Positions 1 to 12,260 are shown, numbered from the stretch's first letter. The stretch: 64,000 nucleotides of DNA from Effrenium voratum (GCA_963377175.1 CAUJNA010001868.1:80001-144000); one strand, 5' to 3'. Notes: generated by a model from the letters alone, not told the origin. Made by a program: numbers and translations.

Positions 1-525
1 GCGCAGAAACAATGAAGCGAGCTAAAGTGCAGAAGCGCGCAACGCAAAAAAGCGTAGAAGCGCAACAGCGCGCAGAAGCGTAGAAGCGCAATTAAGCGCA
101 GAAGCGTAGAAGCGCAATTAAGCGAAATTAAGCGCAGAAGCGTAGAAGCGCAATTAAGCGCAAAAGCGTAATCAAGCGCAGAAGCGCAGAAGCGCAATTA
201 AGCGCAGAAGCGTAGAAGCGCAATTAAGCGCAGAAGCGCAAAGGCGCAATTACGCGTTGAAGCCCAATTAAGCGCAGAAGCGTAGAAGCGCAATGAAGCG
301 CAGAAGCGCAAAAGCGCAATTAAGCGCAGAAGCGTAGAAGCGCATTTACGCGCAGAAGCGTAAAAGCGCAAGAAAGCGCAGAAGCGTGAATGCACACTGA
401 AGCGTAGAAGCGCAGTAAAAGCGCAGAAGCGCAGCAGAGCTTCTAGGCTTCCAGGCGTGACTCGGCTTTAGGCTTCTAGGCTTGTGGGCCTCTCAGCGAC
501 GTAGACTTTGGCGGCTTCTATGCTT
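1..525. repeat. Degenerate tandem repeat block A
   Basis: Positions 1-440 are built from short units such as GCGCAGAAGCG, GTAGAAGCGC and AATTAAGCGC in variable order, and 441-525 switches to units of the type TAGGCTTC and AGGCGTGAC. Read on the minus strand the first part gives a repetitive peptide (runs like RFYAS and LIALLRFCA) that is only a by-product of the repeat. The same two-part arrangement recurs at 2640-3465. Confidence 0.85.
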
Positions 526-2639
526 CAATCTTGAATGGCAGTTTTTGAAAGCAAGGGCGCGTGGGACTACAACACTGTGCGTGAATGGTTGCAAGTCGTC
601 AAAAGAGGCCAAAAAGAAGTCGCGTTGGCAAGATTTTTGCCGAGAAGGGTAGTGAACTCCAGAAACGAAACCGTCTCCGCAAGTTCAAAGGCAGGACGGT
701 GTTTGAGTGAGTCAGATGCTCGGGTATCAGTGTTTCCGTTGAGCAAGAAGCTGGCGCACTTGGTCCGCCTTTCCCTGGACTTTGAGGCTGTCGCAAAGTG
801 GATCCAGCAGCGGCCAGAGCATCGAAGCGTATCGAGGTGTATATCGAGGTGTTCAATGGAACAATCCAAGATCATGCCCTTGCGCGTCCGCTCCATCACT
901 GGTCACAATGACTGGGTGACAGAAGCGGTGGGATTCAACCACGCGCATCGCCCGCAATTATACCCGCTATACCCGTGACCATGCGAAGAATGGCGCCCGG
1001 CCTGGTTCTGTCTGCGTACCGCGCGTGCACGATGCAAGGTTTCTTTGACGTAGCACTCCGACTCGGGCGCGTGAGTGACTTCGGCGTACCTCCAATTTGT
1101 TGCCTTCTTCTTATTTGAGATGCTGCCAAAGACCACTTCGACCACGGGTCTCCCCGGGCTGCCGATGGACCACTCGGGCCCAATTCCAGTAGAGAGCGTA
1201 GCGGGCGGTTTCGAAGCGCAGCTCGATCTGCTTCCAAGGTTCTCATCAACCAAACCGGTACACTTCGTTGGCTTTCTGATCAGGAACGGACGCATCGTGT
1301 CGCTGCAAATCCCGCGCCCCAGGACTTGTACTGCCCATTCAATCACGATCAGTCGTCGCCATGAACGAGAAGAGCACAGGCGTGAGGTCCTTGCCGTCCT
1401 TGATGCCTTCGATACTGCCTGATCTTGTTGCGACGAAGGCTCACGTGCGTGCGGTTGGACCATATGAATTTAGGGCCGCGTAAATGATGACCTTGCTTGA
1501 AATCCAAGCTTAAGTGACAAGGGCCTCCCCGTCTCCGGGGCCTTATCGACATCAACCGCGATGTTGATAGGGCGGTCGGCCCTGGCCCCCCCGGCCTTGC
1601 GTTCAAGCCTGACCCAGGCACTACCGTTAGGTAGGCATGGCCGCGCGACGTGTCCTCGCACTCCCCGATAAATGTGCCCGTTTCAACTCATTGCTTCAAT
1701 GCGACGTTCTGCAGGAGAAAATGCCGGACATCAAGAAAGTGGCACGTGTTGAAGAGATGGCCGTTCCCTGAATCATGGAGCAAATCGAAACCCAGATATT
1801 GACGCAGCGCATGGCCTCTTAGGAGCGGCCAAGGAGGCTTGGGCATTATGAAAGCTTGGTCTTGTGGGGCAGGGTTGCAAAAGTCTTTACGAGCGCCTCA
1901 TCACCGACCCGTTTTCTGCCTACAGCGCTCCGCGGGGAGACCTGACGCCTTCTGCGCTTGAGTTTATCCAGAAAGTGGCCCGCTGTGTCACCCTGAGCTT
2001 TGAGCGCGCCTAAGGAGATGATTAAAGATGCCGTGCTGTTCCAAGGCACGCAGCACGGCTAGCGCTGGTGCCACCGCAGGAGGAAGTCGAGGAGATCAAC
2101 CCCGACGATATGTGTGTCTGCCACGGCGGACGATTTTTGCAGACCAAGCAGTTTGTGGCATTATATGGCAACCTCGACCAGTGATGCCCATTCAGGTACT
2201 GGCAAGGCCCCTCTCCCCGGCGTTGTGGGTGTGACAAGGAGGCCTATCCCACACCTCTGGCAGTGGCAACCACACCTACTAGAGTGGCTGGAACCAATCG
2301 TGGGACTCATGGTGGGAAGATCAACAACCCTGGGCGCATCCCCTCAACTGGAACTGGCGCTGCTTTTCATCAGGATCTATGGCAGACATCAATTTACTTG
2401 TTCAAATCTCAATCCATTTCATTATTGTTCATATTTGCCGAAGATCCGATGTACAGGTGTAGGTGTTGCCTCGCGAGAGTGGAGACGGAAGATCTTAGCT
2501 GGCCTCTGCTTGATCATAAAGCGCCTATTCCCGTCAGGGCCTCATGCCGCTTGAGTTATTTTGGTTGTTTCTGATCCCTAAGACTTGTCCTCCTGTTTCA
2601 CCGTCGGACACGGAGGGTGTATTTTCCTAAATGATGATT
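526..2639. other. GC-rich stretch, no gene recognised
   Basis: About 2.1 kb lies between the two composite repeat blocks. Several frames of 60-186 codons are open on both strands (for example 535-978 plus and 903-1463 minus), but none shows a domain I recognise and they overlap each other. It could be an old, decayed gene or the interior of a mobile element bounded by the repeat blocks. I assign no coding sequence. Confidence 0.4.
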
Positions 2640-3465
2640 TATCAACCTGAATAGTCATTGCGCAATTAATCGTAGAGGCGTAGAAGCGCAGCAAAGCGTA
2701 GAAGCGCAGTAGAGCGATGTAAAGCGTAGAAGCGCAATAAACAGTAGAAGCGCAAAAATAAGCGCGTGCAAGCGCAATTAAGCGTAGAAGCATAGAAGCG
2801 CAATAAAGCGCAGAAGCGCAATATCGCAATAAAGCCCAGAAGCGTAGAAGCGCAATTAAGCGCAGAAGCGCAATTAAGCGCAAAAGCGCAATAAAGCTCA
2901 GAAGCGGAAAAGCGCAATACAGCGCAGAAGCGTAGAAGGGCAATTAAGCGCAGAAGCGCAATTAAGCCCAGAAGCGTAGAAGCGCAACTAAGTGCAGAAG
3001 CGCAATTAAGCGCAAAAGCGCAATTAAGCGCAGAAGCGCAAAAGCGCAATTACGCGCAGAAGCGTAGAAGCGTAATGAGGCGCAATAAAGCGTGAGCGTG
3101 TAAGTGCAGAAAAGTGCAAAGGCGCAGAAACGCAACAAAAATGATAAAGCATATAGGCTTGTAGGGCTTCTAGGCTTCTAGGCTTCTATTCGTGACGCCA
3201 GTATTAGGCTTCTAGGCTTCTAGGCTTCTAGGCTTCTAGGCTTCTCGGCTTCTAGGCGTGACGCCGGTATTAGGCTTCTAGGCTTCTAGGCGTGACGCCA
3301 GTGTTGGGCTTCTAGGCTTCTAGGCTTCTCGGCTTCTAGGCGTGACGCCGGTATTAGGCTTCTAGGCTTCTAGGCGTGACGCCAGAATTAGGCTTCTAGG
3401 CTTCTAGGCTTCTAGGCGTGATGCCAGTATTAGGCTTCTAGGCTTCTAGGCTTCTAGGCGTTACG
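2640..3465. repeat. Degenerate tandem repeat block B
   Basis: Positions 2655-3145 repeat the GCGCAGAAGCG / GTAGAAGCGC family seen at the window start. Positions 3150-3465 are tandem TAGGCTTC units punctuated by GGCGTGACGCCAGTATTAGG-type spacers about every 50-70 bases. The order of the two parts is the same as in block A and the second part is longer. Confidence 0.85.
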
Positions 3466-4939
3466 CTACCCAAACCCCCCTACTCTCGAGGATTGGTTTT
3501 GACCCCTGTGCCGCTTGATATGAAGGGGGAAGCCTTAGTTGGTTCTTGTGGGGAAATGGGAAACCATCCCAGAACACCCCCAAACCTCTTTTGCTGATGG
3601 CCAATGCTTCTGAAGCCTGCCAGCCGCTTCAAGCAAGTCAACTCAATGGCCAGCCCGAAGATTCCCCTGGCTGTTGTTTTTGCCTTGTGTGTTTGTGTTG
3701 AAGGAGAATTTGCAGCTTAAGGCCGAGAAAGTGCAGCAGACGAAGGTACGCTCTTGAGACTCATGAAGCATGAATGAAGCAAATGCATAGAGCAGAACTA
3801 CGACTTTGATCCGCTAGGCAATGAATGAGCTGTACACCAACAAGTTCTCCGATGACTTCTTCGCGCAGTTCGGGACCACCACACGATGAAAGTGTAGCTT
3901 GCTGAGTCTTTTGGCATGCCTCGCGCTGTGCCTGCAGAACATCTTGTTTCAGAGTCTTAGTCTCAGCCAGTTGCATTTGGTGCAAGAATCCCGCCCAGCC
4001 AAAATATGGCTGGATGAAAGCTTCTTCGCTTGGTATCGCGCATGTGGTTGCTTGCAAGAATCCGCAAGACAAGCTTTCGGCGCAGCAGTGCGCGTACGCA
4101 GTCGTGTCACACTCCACACTTTCTCGGAGGTCTCACTGCACGATCCATTTTGGGTTCTGATTGTTTGGTGAACAACTCATTCCACAGTGTCAATTCTTAG
4201 CTAAAACTAGGCAAGGCAAATGTTTCTGGATGGCATCGCGGAAATCCCCAAAGGGATGACCGATGATTGAAAACAAAAGAGCACACTAAACATAGCATGA
4301 TTGATATCAGCTTTTGACATATGATATACTTTGGAGCCTCCGGCCCAGGCCGACAACTCACCGTGCTTCTTTGGTGCGCCCAAAGGTTTTGTCTGCTGGA
4401 CACATGGAGAAAATTATTGCTGCTCATAAGTTGTACGTGTCTCTTGTATTTGCTTCCAAATCGTGCTGACATTTGGTGCACGTCTAACTCAAGAGAAAAA
4501 GCGATGCGAAATGTGATTTTGCGCAATTTTGCGGCACGTTAATGCTAATTCTGATTGGAGTAAGAACAATACCGCGTAGAAATGGCAACGGTATTGTTGT
4601 TTTGTTTAAATACGCCAACATATTTTGTGGATTTGAATGCAAGAGAGAGAAGACGCGATATTGAAACGGAATTTTGATATGAAGGAGACTATATATATAT
4701 ATATATTGGGTATGTTTTCTCGAATGTGTTGCAACGGATTTTTGTTTTTAAATTGGGTTTGGGGGTTGGAGGTTATGTTTTTTTTTTTCAATATTAATTT
4801 AAATTTATTAACACATATTTGTTTATTGACATATTTATGTGTTTAGTTTTATTTTTTCTTAGTATTATTTAGTGTTTTTTACGTTTCTTTGAATATATGT
4901 TTATTTGTTTACTTATATATATATATATATGTTTATTTT

Positions 4940-4978
<39 letters not shown>

Positions 4979-5040
4979 TTTTTTGGGTAGTTTTTTCGTT
5001 ATATCCCGGTAGTCTTCGAGTTGCTAAACACATTTTTTAG
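3466..5040. other. Unassigned region ending in AT-rich microsatellites
   Basis: 3466-4560 has mixed composition. A minus-strand frame at 3761-4117 (118 codons) has a Gln/Glu-rich, helix-like stretch but no family I know. 4560-5040 is AT-rich, with an (AT)n run near 4690, a second near 4916-4930 and a (TTTA/TATT)n run at about 4940-4982. I see no gene in the AT-rich part. Confidence 0.4.
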
Positions 5041-5060
5041 GGGCGCAAAATGCTTTTTGC

Positions 5061-5816
5061 TTGCTACAAACAAGGCTAACAAGAGGAACATTTAGCGTTA
5101 AGATTCTCAAAATGCATTTGCCAAGGGCCGCAAAATGCATTTTTCTACCTATCGTTCAAAGAACCCCTCAGTCTGTTCACTTGCTAGGCTATTCGGAAAA
5201 ACACGCCAAGTGGTTCAAAGCACCAACCCGAATCCTGATACCTAAGAAGCGAAAGTTGCTAGCGAAGCCCAAGTCGTAGCCAAAGAAGGCGAAGAAGGAA
5301 GGAAGGAGGGAAGGTAATTTGAAGGACGACGACCCGAGGAGGAGCGGCGATGTCCCGCAAGGGGGTGTTTTTTCCAAGCTTGAGCGGGAACCGCAGCAAT
5401 AAGCTCGCGGGGCCGGCGCGGCGCGGAGCCGGCGGAAGCTGAGGTTGAGGACCTCACCCTTTCCACAGAAGGATTCTTTCGACTGCGATGAAGGCGCCGA
5501 GTAAGAGGAGGAGGATCTTAGGACGTCTTCGACTACGATGAGGGGGGCGTAAAGCGATGAGAATGATGACTGCTCGTGTGAGCCCCTGTCTCCAGTGATG
5601 AAGAAGCGCAAACGCAGCAAGTCCAAAGCTACTCCAATGAAGAAGCCGCCGTATGTTTTTGTTTGGCAGGCCTTGCTTGGCTTGTCCAAGAAAGGCTGGT
5701 TTGAAAGCGCGCAGCGGACGGTGGAAGGGAAGCGACAGAAGTTTCTGAAACTGGTGGCTAGCGGTGTGTGTGGACTGGTGGCTAGTAGGCAATCGGGTTG
5801 GCAGGGTGCCAGTTAG
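5061..5816 (+). pseudogene. Possible broken gene for a charged, Lys-rich protein
   Basis: The plus strand reads as patches of highly charged sequence: ILIPKKRKLLAKPKS, a stop at 5277-5279, then PKKAKKEGRREGN in the same frame, an Asp/Glu-rich middle part whose frame changes, and MKKRKRSKSKATPMKKPP starting near 5598, followed by a hydrophobic/basic segment to 5816. The pattern (basic, acidic, basic) suits a nuclear or nucleic-acid-binding protein, but the in-frame stop and frame changes mean either unrecognised introns or decay. No family recognised. Confidence 0.3.
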
Positions 5817-6079
5817 CAGATGCTGGCCATGCGGCTGGCCGTGTGATGTCGCTCAACGGGCCAAGCATCATGATTGTCCAAGAGCAAACGTTGCATGCAA
5901 GTTGCGACTAGTTTGTAGCTTTTCCAGATTGTCATCTCAAAAGTGACGACTATGTGAAGGGGCGGGGCCCGCAGCTTCAGTGCTGCGCGTGTGACATTCA
6001 ACGTGTGCTATATGAAAGTCAACACGGGGGGACAAACGCCCCTCGTTGTGGAAATGGCAGAAAGTGGAGTTCGACCAAG

Positions 6080-6774
6080 TCCCGCACTTGGTTGAACGGG
6101 CGCGCAGCTTTGCCACAGTATGTATCCGCATGCCGAAGCCCCGAGAAAAATGAGCAAGTTGACGTTGGCAATGGCAGCGACGTGCAAGGAAGAGCATGAG
6201 GAGTGCGAGTGGGTGAGTACCATCGCCCGCCTAGCGGGCTTCCAGCCTTCCGTAGGCAGGCCAGGGCCAGCATAGACCTGCTCGTGGTAGTCCAAAAGAA
6301 TGGGCGCGTGGCTACGGCTTGCGTGCTTCCGTGCTTGGGCGTGTGGCGTTGCTGAGCGCAAAAAGACCCAACATTGAGTAATGCCCTTAGCGTGCATAAC
6401 TTGCCTTGTGATGTACGGCGCCTGCTGAGGTGACGCGCGCTGAACGGAGACGCAAGTGTGATGAAGCGTGGGCCTTCCCGGAGCACGATACCCAAGTTGT
6501 TGCGAACCTGAGCGTGCCTCGCCCCGCCCCCTAACGTAAGTGGTTTCGAGCGTTAGCGCCCCCCGCCCCGCAGAACGTGCCGCGTCTGTGTCGCAAGTGC
6601 TTGTTTGTGTTAGAAGTGACCGGCAAAAGTGTGCAGACCCGCGACATTTCCCTATCTGGCTGCTGTCGCGACATTGCACAATTGCTGGCAATCGAGTTGG
6701 GCATCCTCGCCGGCGTACCTCTTGAGTATCTTCGATATTGCAGCATTGGCCGTCGGGATTGTCGTGACCGTTAA
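6080..6774 (+). CDS. Probable exons of an unidentified plus-strand gene
   Basis: Two plus-strand patches read like protein: about 6118-6260 (MYPHAEAPRKMSKLTLAMAA, then an acidic CKEEHEECEW segment) and 6577-6774 (CRKCLFVLEVTGKSVQTRDI, then a hydrophobic CCRDIAQLLAIELGILAGVP segment). The stretch between them is probably intron. A 286-codon frame on the opposite strand (6008-6868) covers the same place but reads as shadow sequence rich in Arg, Ser, Cys and His. No domain recognised; exon ends are estimates. Confidence 0.35.
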
Positions 6775-6934
6775 TGAGAGCCTTCAACGCAGTCGCTTCG
6801 GCCGCAAAATGTGTTCTTGCACCTGTTTGGTGGTATTCTGGTAGTTTCCCCTGACTCAAGTGACTCAACTTGTCGCAGGTGACCAGTGACCCAAATGGCA
6901 GACTTGGCTGATCTAGCCACCCAAGAGAAACGAC

Positions 6935-7059
6935 CCAAGTGAGTCACAATCAAAACCTGTGGGTAAATGAAGGTTAGTAAGGGAGAATCCCACCATAAAT
7001 AGCTACGGCCGCCTTCTTAATTCTTTATAGTACCGGGTTTTGATTACGACTCAAGTGAC
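6935..7059. mobile_element. Inverted-repeat element, family D (TTGAGTCACAATCAAAACC ends)
   Basis: The left end reads CAAGTGAGTCACAATCAAAA and the right end GGTTTTGATTACGACTCAAG, which are imperfect inverted repeats of each other about 125 bases apart. Related elements with the same ends lie at 26828-26969 and 50617-50752. No internal open frame. It looks like a short non-autonomous DNA element. Confidence 0.65.
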
Positions 7060-7856
7060 TAGTAGACATCAACTAGCCCGCTGCAATATTTGCTGCTTAA
7101 GCCGATCGGCCAGGAGATACAGGGCAAGGTATGCCTCGTAGACAGATAATTCCTATTCATCTCCATGTTGTGGATGCGAGTCTACAACTTGCGTTTCTTG
7201 GCTGTTATTTTTGCAGTTGCAGAACGTCCTCGGCTTGGTGGCCAGAAAGCGCTGCATGCATTCGATGAGGTTTCGGCGCCTCAAGTCGGCAACTCGTCCA
7301 GGTGTATGTTGTTGGTTCTGTCGTAGCGGGAGTTTCCTTTTGTAACGCTACACGGATCCTGTAGGATTTGTTACTTTCCACTGTTTAGCTGGTTTTGGTG
7401 ACGGAACGACCGAAACACAGATGCCCTAGGAGTAGCGAAATCACGCTGTCCACAGCGGTCAGCGTTGGCAGAACCTGGGCATCGATCCGTCGGTTGTGGG
7501 AGGAAAGGTCAAGTGGATCCTTGGTCGAATTTCACATTCTTCCGACGTGCAGCTTTAGGCTTTATGTTGTTCTCAGGCACAGGTCTCAGATTCTGAGACC
7601 CCTCCTACGACAAATAATACCTGTTTGCAGACTTCCATATCGCCCTGTTTTATAGTATACTGACAATGACATGTCATGGCGCGACCCTGACGAACCGCAT
7701 ACTTGCCTCGCATGTTGTTCATTTGCTTGGTGTGAGCGTACGACGTAAACCACAGTTGGCATCTTTCATCATTCTTTCGAGCACTTCGGGGATATGAACA
7801 AGGGGTTTGTAAACCTGCAACACCCTGCCAAGAGCTTTATATAAGCTAAGGAAAGG
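7060..7856. other. Gap before the LRR gene, no gene seen
   Basis: Mixed composition with only short open frames (the longest on plus is 7395-7655). It may hold upstream exons or introns of the LRR gene that follows. I see no motif that supports a call. Confidence 0.4.
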
Positions 7857-7889
7857 GTGCGAAGTATTTCGCTCTTTGTGGTATTTGAG

Positions 7890-8815
7890 CCTCCAAAACG
7901 GACAGTCTCCGGTAACCTCAGCAGCCTTGCAAACAGCTCCCGGCTGTGGGAGCTCTACCTAAGCAACACACAGGTCTCTGGTGACCTCAGCAGTCTGGCA
8001 AACAGCTCCGGTGACCTCAGCAGCTTGGCAAACATTTCCCAGCTGAAGCTGCTGTACGTCAGCAACACAGGTTCGGTGACGTCAGCAGTCTGGCTAGTAG
8101 CTCCCAGCTGCGGCGGCTGTACCTCAGCAACACACAAGCCTCGGCGACCTCAACAGCCCTTCAGACAAGACCTGTTTGCAAGGCTGCTGAGATCTCCGGA
8201 GACCTGCGTGTTGCTGAGGTACAGCCGCTGCAGCTGGGAGCTGTTTGGAAGACCTCAGGCGGATGATGAGTCTCGCTTTGTCACACACATCGGTCTTTGG
8301 TGATATTAGCGTCCTCACCAAGTGAGAGTCGAGAAGGTGGACTTGTCACGCACGGAGGTGAATGGGCGGCTTACATCTTCCTGGCGGGGCTACTGCCAGA
8401 TGCTGGGGTCGCTGAAGCTATCCCACAGCCGAGTCGAGTTCTTGCCGGCTACTGAGGATCGGTTGGCTTTCCAGAACATTCAAATGAAAGGAGATAAGAC
8501 CATGTTCCCAAGGTTGAGGTTGTTAGAACTGTCTGGATGTCCATTGCTTGCTGCCACTTCGCTTCTCAAGCGCTAGCCACCATCAAGGCTGACGACTGTG
8601 TGGCCTTCTTGGAAGTCTTTGGTGAATTTGGACCTGTTATCCAACGAAATGTCGTTTATCGAGGAGATCCCACAGAGTGTACAGTCGTTGTTGCTAGTCG
8701 ACAACCCGTCGGTTGCCTTTGCAGCCAACGTTCTCGGCAAGGCTGTCTCTGACAGCATATTCTTGGACTTGAAGAATGTCACTCTGGAGAACAACACTGA
8801 ATCTTGTCGTTGAAC
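7890..8815 (+). pseudogene. Leucine-rich-repeat protein gene, decayed or spliced
   Basis: The plus strand encodes tandem LRR units of the form GDLSSLANSSQLxxLYLSNTQVS at 7890-8155, with the frame changing between units. A minus-strand unit follows (8182-8245), then plus-strand LRR-like sequence at 8322-8576 (VDLSRTEVNGRL, LRLLELSGCPLL) and 8598-8813 (LVNLDLLSNEMSFIEEIP). LRRs are protein-interaction folds, and in protists they often form the ectodomain of receptor-like proteins. The Cys-rich module 700 bases downstream on the same strand may be part of the same protein. Frame changes and the inverted unit suggest a damaged gene; introns could explain some of it, but not the inversion. Confidence 0.6.
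8097..8245. repeat. Inverted pair of LRR coding units
   Basis: The arm at 8097-8155 (reading AGCTCCCAGCTGCGGCGGCT onward) is matched in reverse complement by 8182-8245 (ending AGCCGCTGCAGCTGGGAGCT). Each arm encodes one LRR unit, but on opposite strands, with a spacer of about 25 bases. The transcript could form a long hairpin. Confidence 0.75.
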
Positions 8816-9523
8816 ATCCTTGGATACTATACTCCTGGACACAGGGGCACGCCCGGCTGACTTTCCCTTCCTGTTATTTTTCCCGACTCGTCCAGTTATT
8901 CTTCAATTGGAGCCGGAAAGCGGCATGAGGGTTTTTTTTGAAGGGCTGCAACAAACGGTTTTTGGTTAACAATTAAACCGCCGGTGACCGGAATGCTTTA
9001 ATAAAGTGGAAAATATAATTTGGCATAGGGGGCAATTGTTGGCAAATCTTTGGAAACGGTTGACAGATGTGTTGACATGTTTGGAAATTGTTTTTCCATT
9101 GTTTGGACATAGTTGTTTCTACACTAATCCTAATTGTCTTTGCGCTAAGTCCTTTTTGCCGCGATACAGATATTGTTTGGAAGTTGTTGTTTGGGATTTA
9201 TTTTTGATATCGTCCCGCTAAACCAGAGTCCAACGACGACATATTTCAAACACTTTTTAGGGTCTGCGAGATTTCAAACAGCTTGCAAAGAATTGTCTAA
9301 ACTGTTTCCCACCATCGGGGCACTTTTGGCTGCCCGTTCATCCCTGCGCACCGGCTTTCCCAAACAACCAACATAGCTTTGAAACACCAACGTGTTCTTT
9401 CGAGATCTTCAGTCAATCCCTTTTCCGAGGACTCGTTCACCGCAACGGATCGCAACTGAGGAGGCCAAAGCGCTCTTGGAAGCGGGAGACGCCGTATGGA
9501 AGAGCGCTCGGTGAGCGTCGAAG

Positions 9524-10200
9524 GTGGATTCGCGTGTTTTCACCTCGCATTGCAGGCGCTGCAGATCACGCCGGCGCGGTTTCTGCCAGACAAGCTGTAG
9601 CTGTTCCCCCGGATGGAGTGGTATGGGAGCGGACTGTACGAAGTGCCCTTTGAATCACTTCAAGGGAGGCCATGGAACTTGCCGGAAGTGCGAGGAAGGA
9701 AGCACGGCGCCCACTGGCTCCACGTCATGCAGCTGCGTAGTTGGTAAGCCCTACGATGACAGCGACACTGAGCGCTGTGGATGTGTCGCCGGGAGGCCTC
9801 CAACGGGTCCAGGGAGGGTGAAGACAACTGCCATGCCTTGGAACTGCTGGAAGAGGGCCATGCGCGCCTTCAAGAGAAAGACACGGAGACACTTCCCTGT
9901 CTTCCTCCAAAGTGCTCCAGGAGCAAGGTGTCCGCTGGCAATGCTTTTAAGCCCGCCCGGGTGCATAGATGACTTTAGTGGCAATCTTTGCTCGGATTGT
10001 GCTGCAGGTCACTATGCAAACAGCAAGATGTACAGAGCGTGTGCAGACATAGATATAACGTCAAAGCTCTTGCATAGTAGCGGCTGCTATTTTGACAGTC
10101 CCAATAACTGCTTTAGCATGGCTACTGCAGAGAATGCGGGCTGTTGTTTGCCAAAAGAGAACAAGCATAGCTCAATTTTGTGGGAGGGATTTAGGGTATA
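9524..10200 (+). CDS. Cys-rich receptor-like module (GCC2/GCC3 or EGF-like), partial
   Basis: The plus frame 9524-10228 contains closely spaced cysteines: CSCSPGWSGMGADCTKCP, then HGTCRKCEEGSTAPTGSTSC, then GCIDDFSGNLCSDCAAGHYA near 9950-10020. These resemble the CxxCxxGxxxxxGxxxC repeats (GCC2/GCC3, ephrin-receptor-like) of many dinoflagellate surface proteins. The middle (about 9780-9950) reads better in another frame (Glu-rich EGHARLQEKDTETLPCLPP), so there is a frameshift or a short intron. The open frame runs into AT-rich DNA at about 10190, so the true end is unclear. It lies downstream of the LRR gene on the same strand; one LRR plus Cys-rich protein is plausible but not shown. Confidence 0.55.
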
Positions 10201-10314
10201 TTTTTGTTTGTTAAATATAAACAAATAATATATATATTTATATAGTATTAGAGAGAATTTATTATTTTTTATATTGATTTATAATAATGTTAAACAATAA
10301 GATTATGTAATGAG

Positions 10315-10880
10315 GTAGATAGAAATAGATAGGGATAGATAGAGGTAGGTAGAGATAGGTAGAGATAGGTAGAGATAAACAGAAATAGGTAAAACTTAGT
10401 AGAAATAGGTAGAAATAGGTAGATAGAAATAGGTAGAGATAGATAGAGATAGATAAAGGTAAACAAATAAACATAATAGAATAAATAATAGATATAGGTA
10501 AATAGATAGAGGTAAATAGATGAAGAAAGGTAAATAGATAGGTAGAGGTAAAGAAAGATAGAGATAAATAGAAATGAGGTAAATTAGGCAGAAATAAATA
10601 GATAAGTAATATAGATAAAATAAATAAGTAAATAAAGATAAATAAATAAATAAAAATATATTAAGAAATAAATAGAAATACACAAAAATAAATAGAGATA
10701 AATAAAAACAAATATACAAAAATAAAAAAATAGAATTAATTAGATAGAGATAAATAAAAAAAAACAAGTAATTAATAACAAACCAAAGCAAATAATAGGC
10801 AGAGGTAAGCAAAGGCAAGGATAAATAAATAAAGGTAAGTAAACAAAATCATAGTAATCTAGGGGGTTTAATCCCCAAAT
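10315..10880. repeat. TAGATAGGTAGAGATAGG-type degenerate satellite
   Basis: Variable units such as AGATAGGTAGAGATAGGT, AAATAGGTAGA and AAATAAATAGA follow one another for more than 500 bases and grade from GATA-like to AAATA-like. Confidence 0.85.
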
Positions 10881-11639
10881 CATTATTCCCAAGCTAACAA
10901 TTAAGGGATACCCGATACCAACGTAAAGATATATAATTGGTGACAGGCAATCGCCTCAGCAAGGTGAAAATGGACCCACGAACTACTAACCTCAAAAGAT
11001 CCATCCATGGGTGTAAGCAAAGCCGAACTGATTTCGCCCAAAGCATTGGGAAAAACGCCGCTAGTTGCAACAATCGGCCGCGGCTCAGAGCTTCTCACAT
11101 CGCTAAACTCTCGCAAGATGGGCGCAATATTTCAACCAAAATAACTATGGAATCTTTAAAAACACTAATTTTCTATCCTCCCAAAAAACGTCCTTCATGG
11201 GTGTATTTAATACGGTTTCGATTAACCTAAGGGTCATACGCTCGAATCTCTCGAGCTAAGTCGAAATCGACCAGCTTCACCATCTCGTCATTAGTTTGAA
11301 TTTTGTCATTTGGGTGCCCTTTTATAACACCCATTTTGGGGCTAAACCAAAAGAAAGAAACCTCGAAAGGGGGTTCTTATTCGAGGCAAAACAGGCCCAC
11401 GCAACGCATCCGAAAGCCCGGCCGAGGCAGCGACCAAGAGGTTTTCGGGCTTCATATCCCGGTAACGCATATCAATAATCTCTATTTTTAGATTACTCAG
11501 ATTTAAGGCGATTTAGCCTATATAGTCATAGAGGTTGGTCTAAGCAATATCAATTAAATTTATAAATTCATAGAGGTTTATCTATACAATATATTTGTCC
11601 CCAAATAATAATTTAAATTCGTAATTTAAATCGATCTTT

Positions 11640-12260
11640 TAGAAATTAAGCAATGATTTACTACTTAACTTCAATATAATCAAAAATTCAATTCCATAAA
11701 TTAAAACAAATACCAAAAAAAAACAATCATAAAAAAGAATTCTTTTATATTCCAACCGATTACAAACGACCCACAAACCGAGAAAACGAAAATTCATACA
11801 CTCTTCCCAAAAAATCGCATAAACCAAACTCTCAAAGGCCTATACCAAAAATAAATTAAATTTTATAAAATTCATATCGATAACTTATTTATGTAATTCA
11901 AACACCAATATATTTTCCTATATATATCAAAAATATATAATCTTCGTATATAATATATATACCATTCTCCAAACACAAATCGCAAAAAAAATAAAAAATA
12001 CATATTCAATTTTAATATAATAAAAATTTAAATCCTAAATCACCAATCCAAATTATCAATTACAAAATAAATCAAAAAAAATCACTATTATAAAAAAGAA
12101 TTCTACTATATTCCAACCCAAAATAATCCATAAACCAAAACACAAAAACACAATCTCATAAAACTTCATACACCTTTCCCAAAATATCGCATAAACCAAG
12201 CTCTCAAAAGCCAAAATCTAAATCATAATAAATATATCAAAAATAATATAAATTTTATAA
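11640..12260. repeat. Diverged tandem duplication in AT-rich DNA
   Basis: Segments near 11735-11850 and 12090-12220 share blocks in the same order: AAAAAAGAATTCT followed by TATATTCCAACC, later CCCAAAATATCGCATAAACC, and then CTCTCAAA. The offset is about 360-375 bases. The copies differ by many substitutions and small indels. Confidence 0.6.

Noticed and set aside
6008..6868. 286-codon minus-strand frame
   Set aside because: Composition is shadow-like (Arg, Ser, His, Cys-rich, no hydrophobic pattern), and the plus strand in the same place reads more like protein. The strand also disagrees with the LRR gene beside it.
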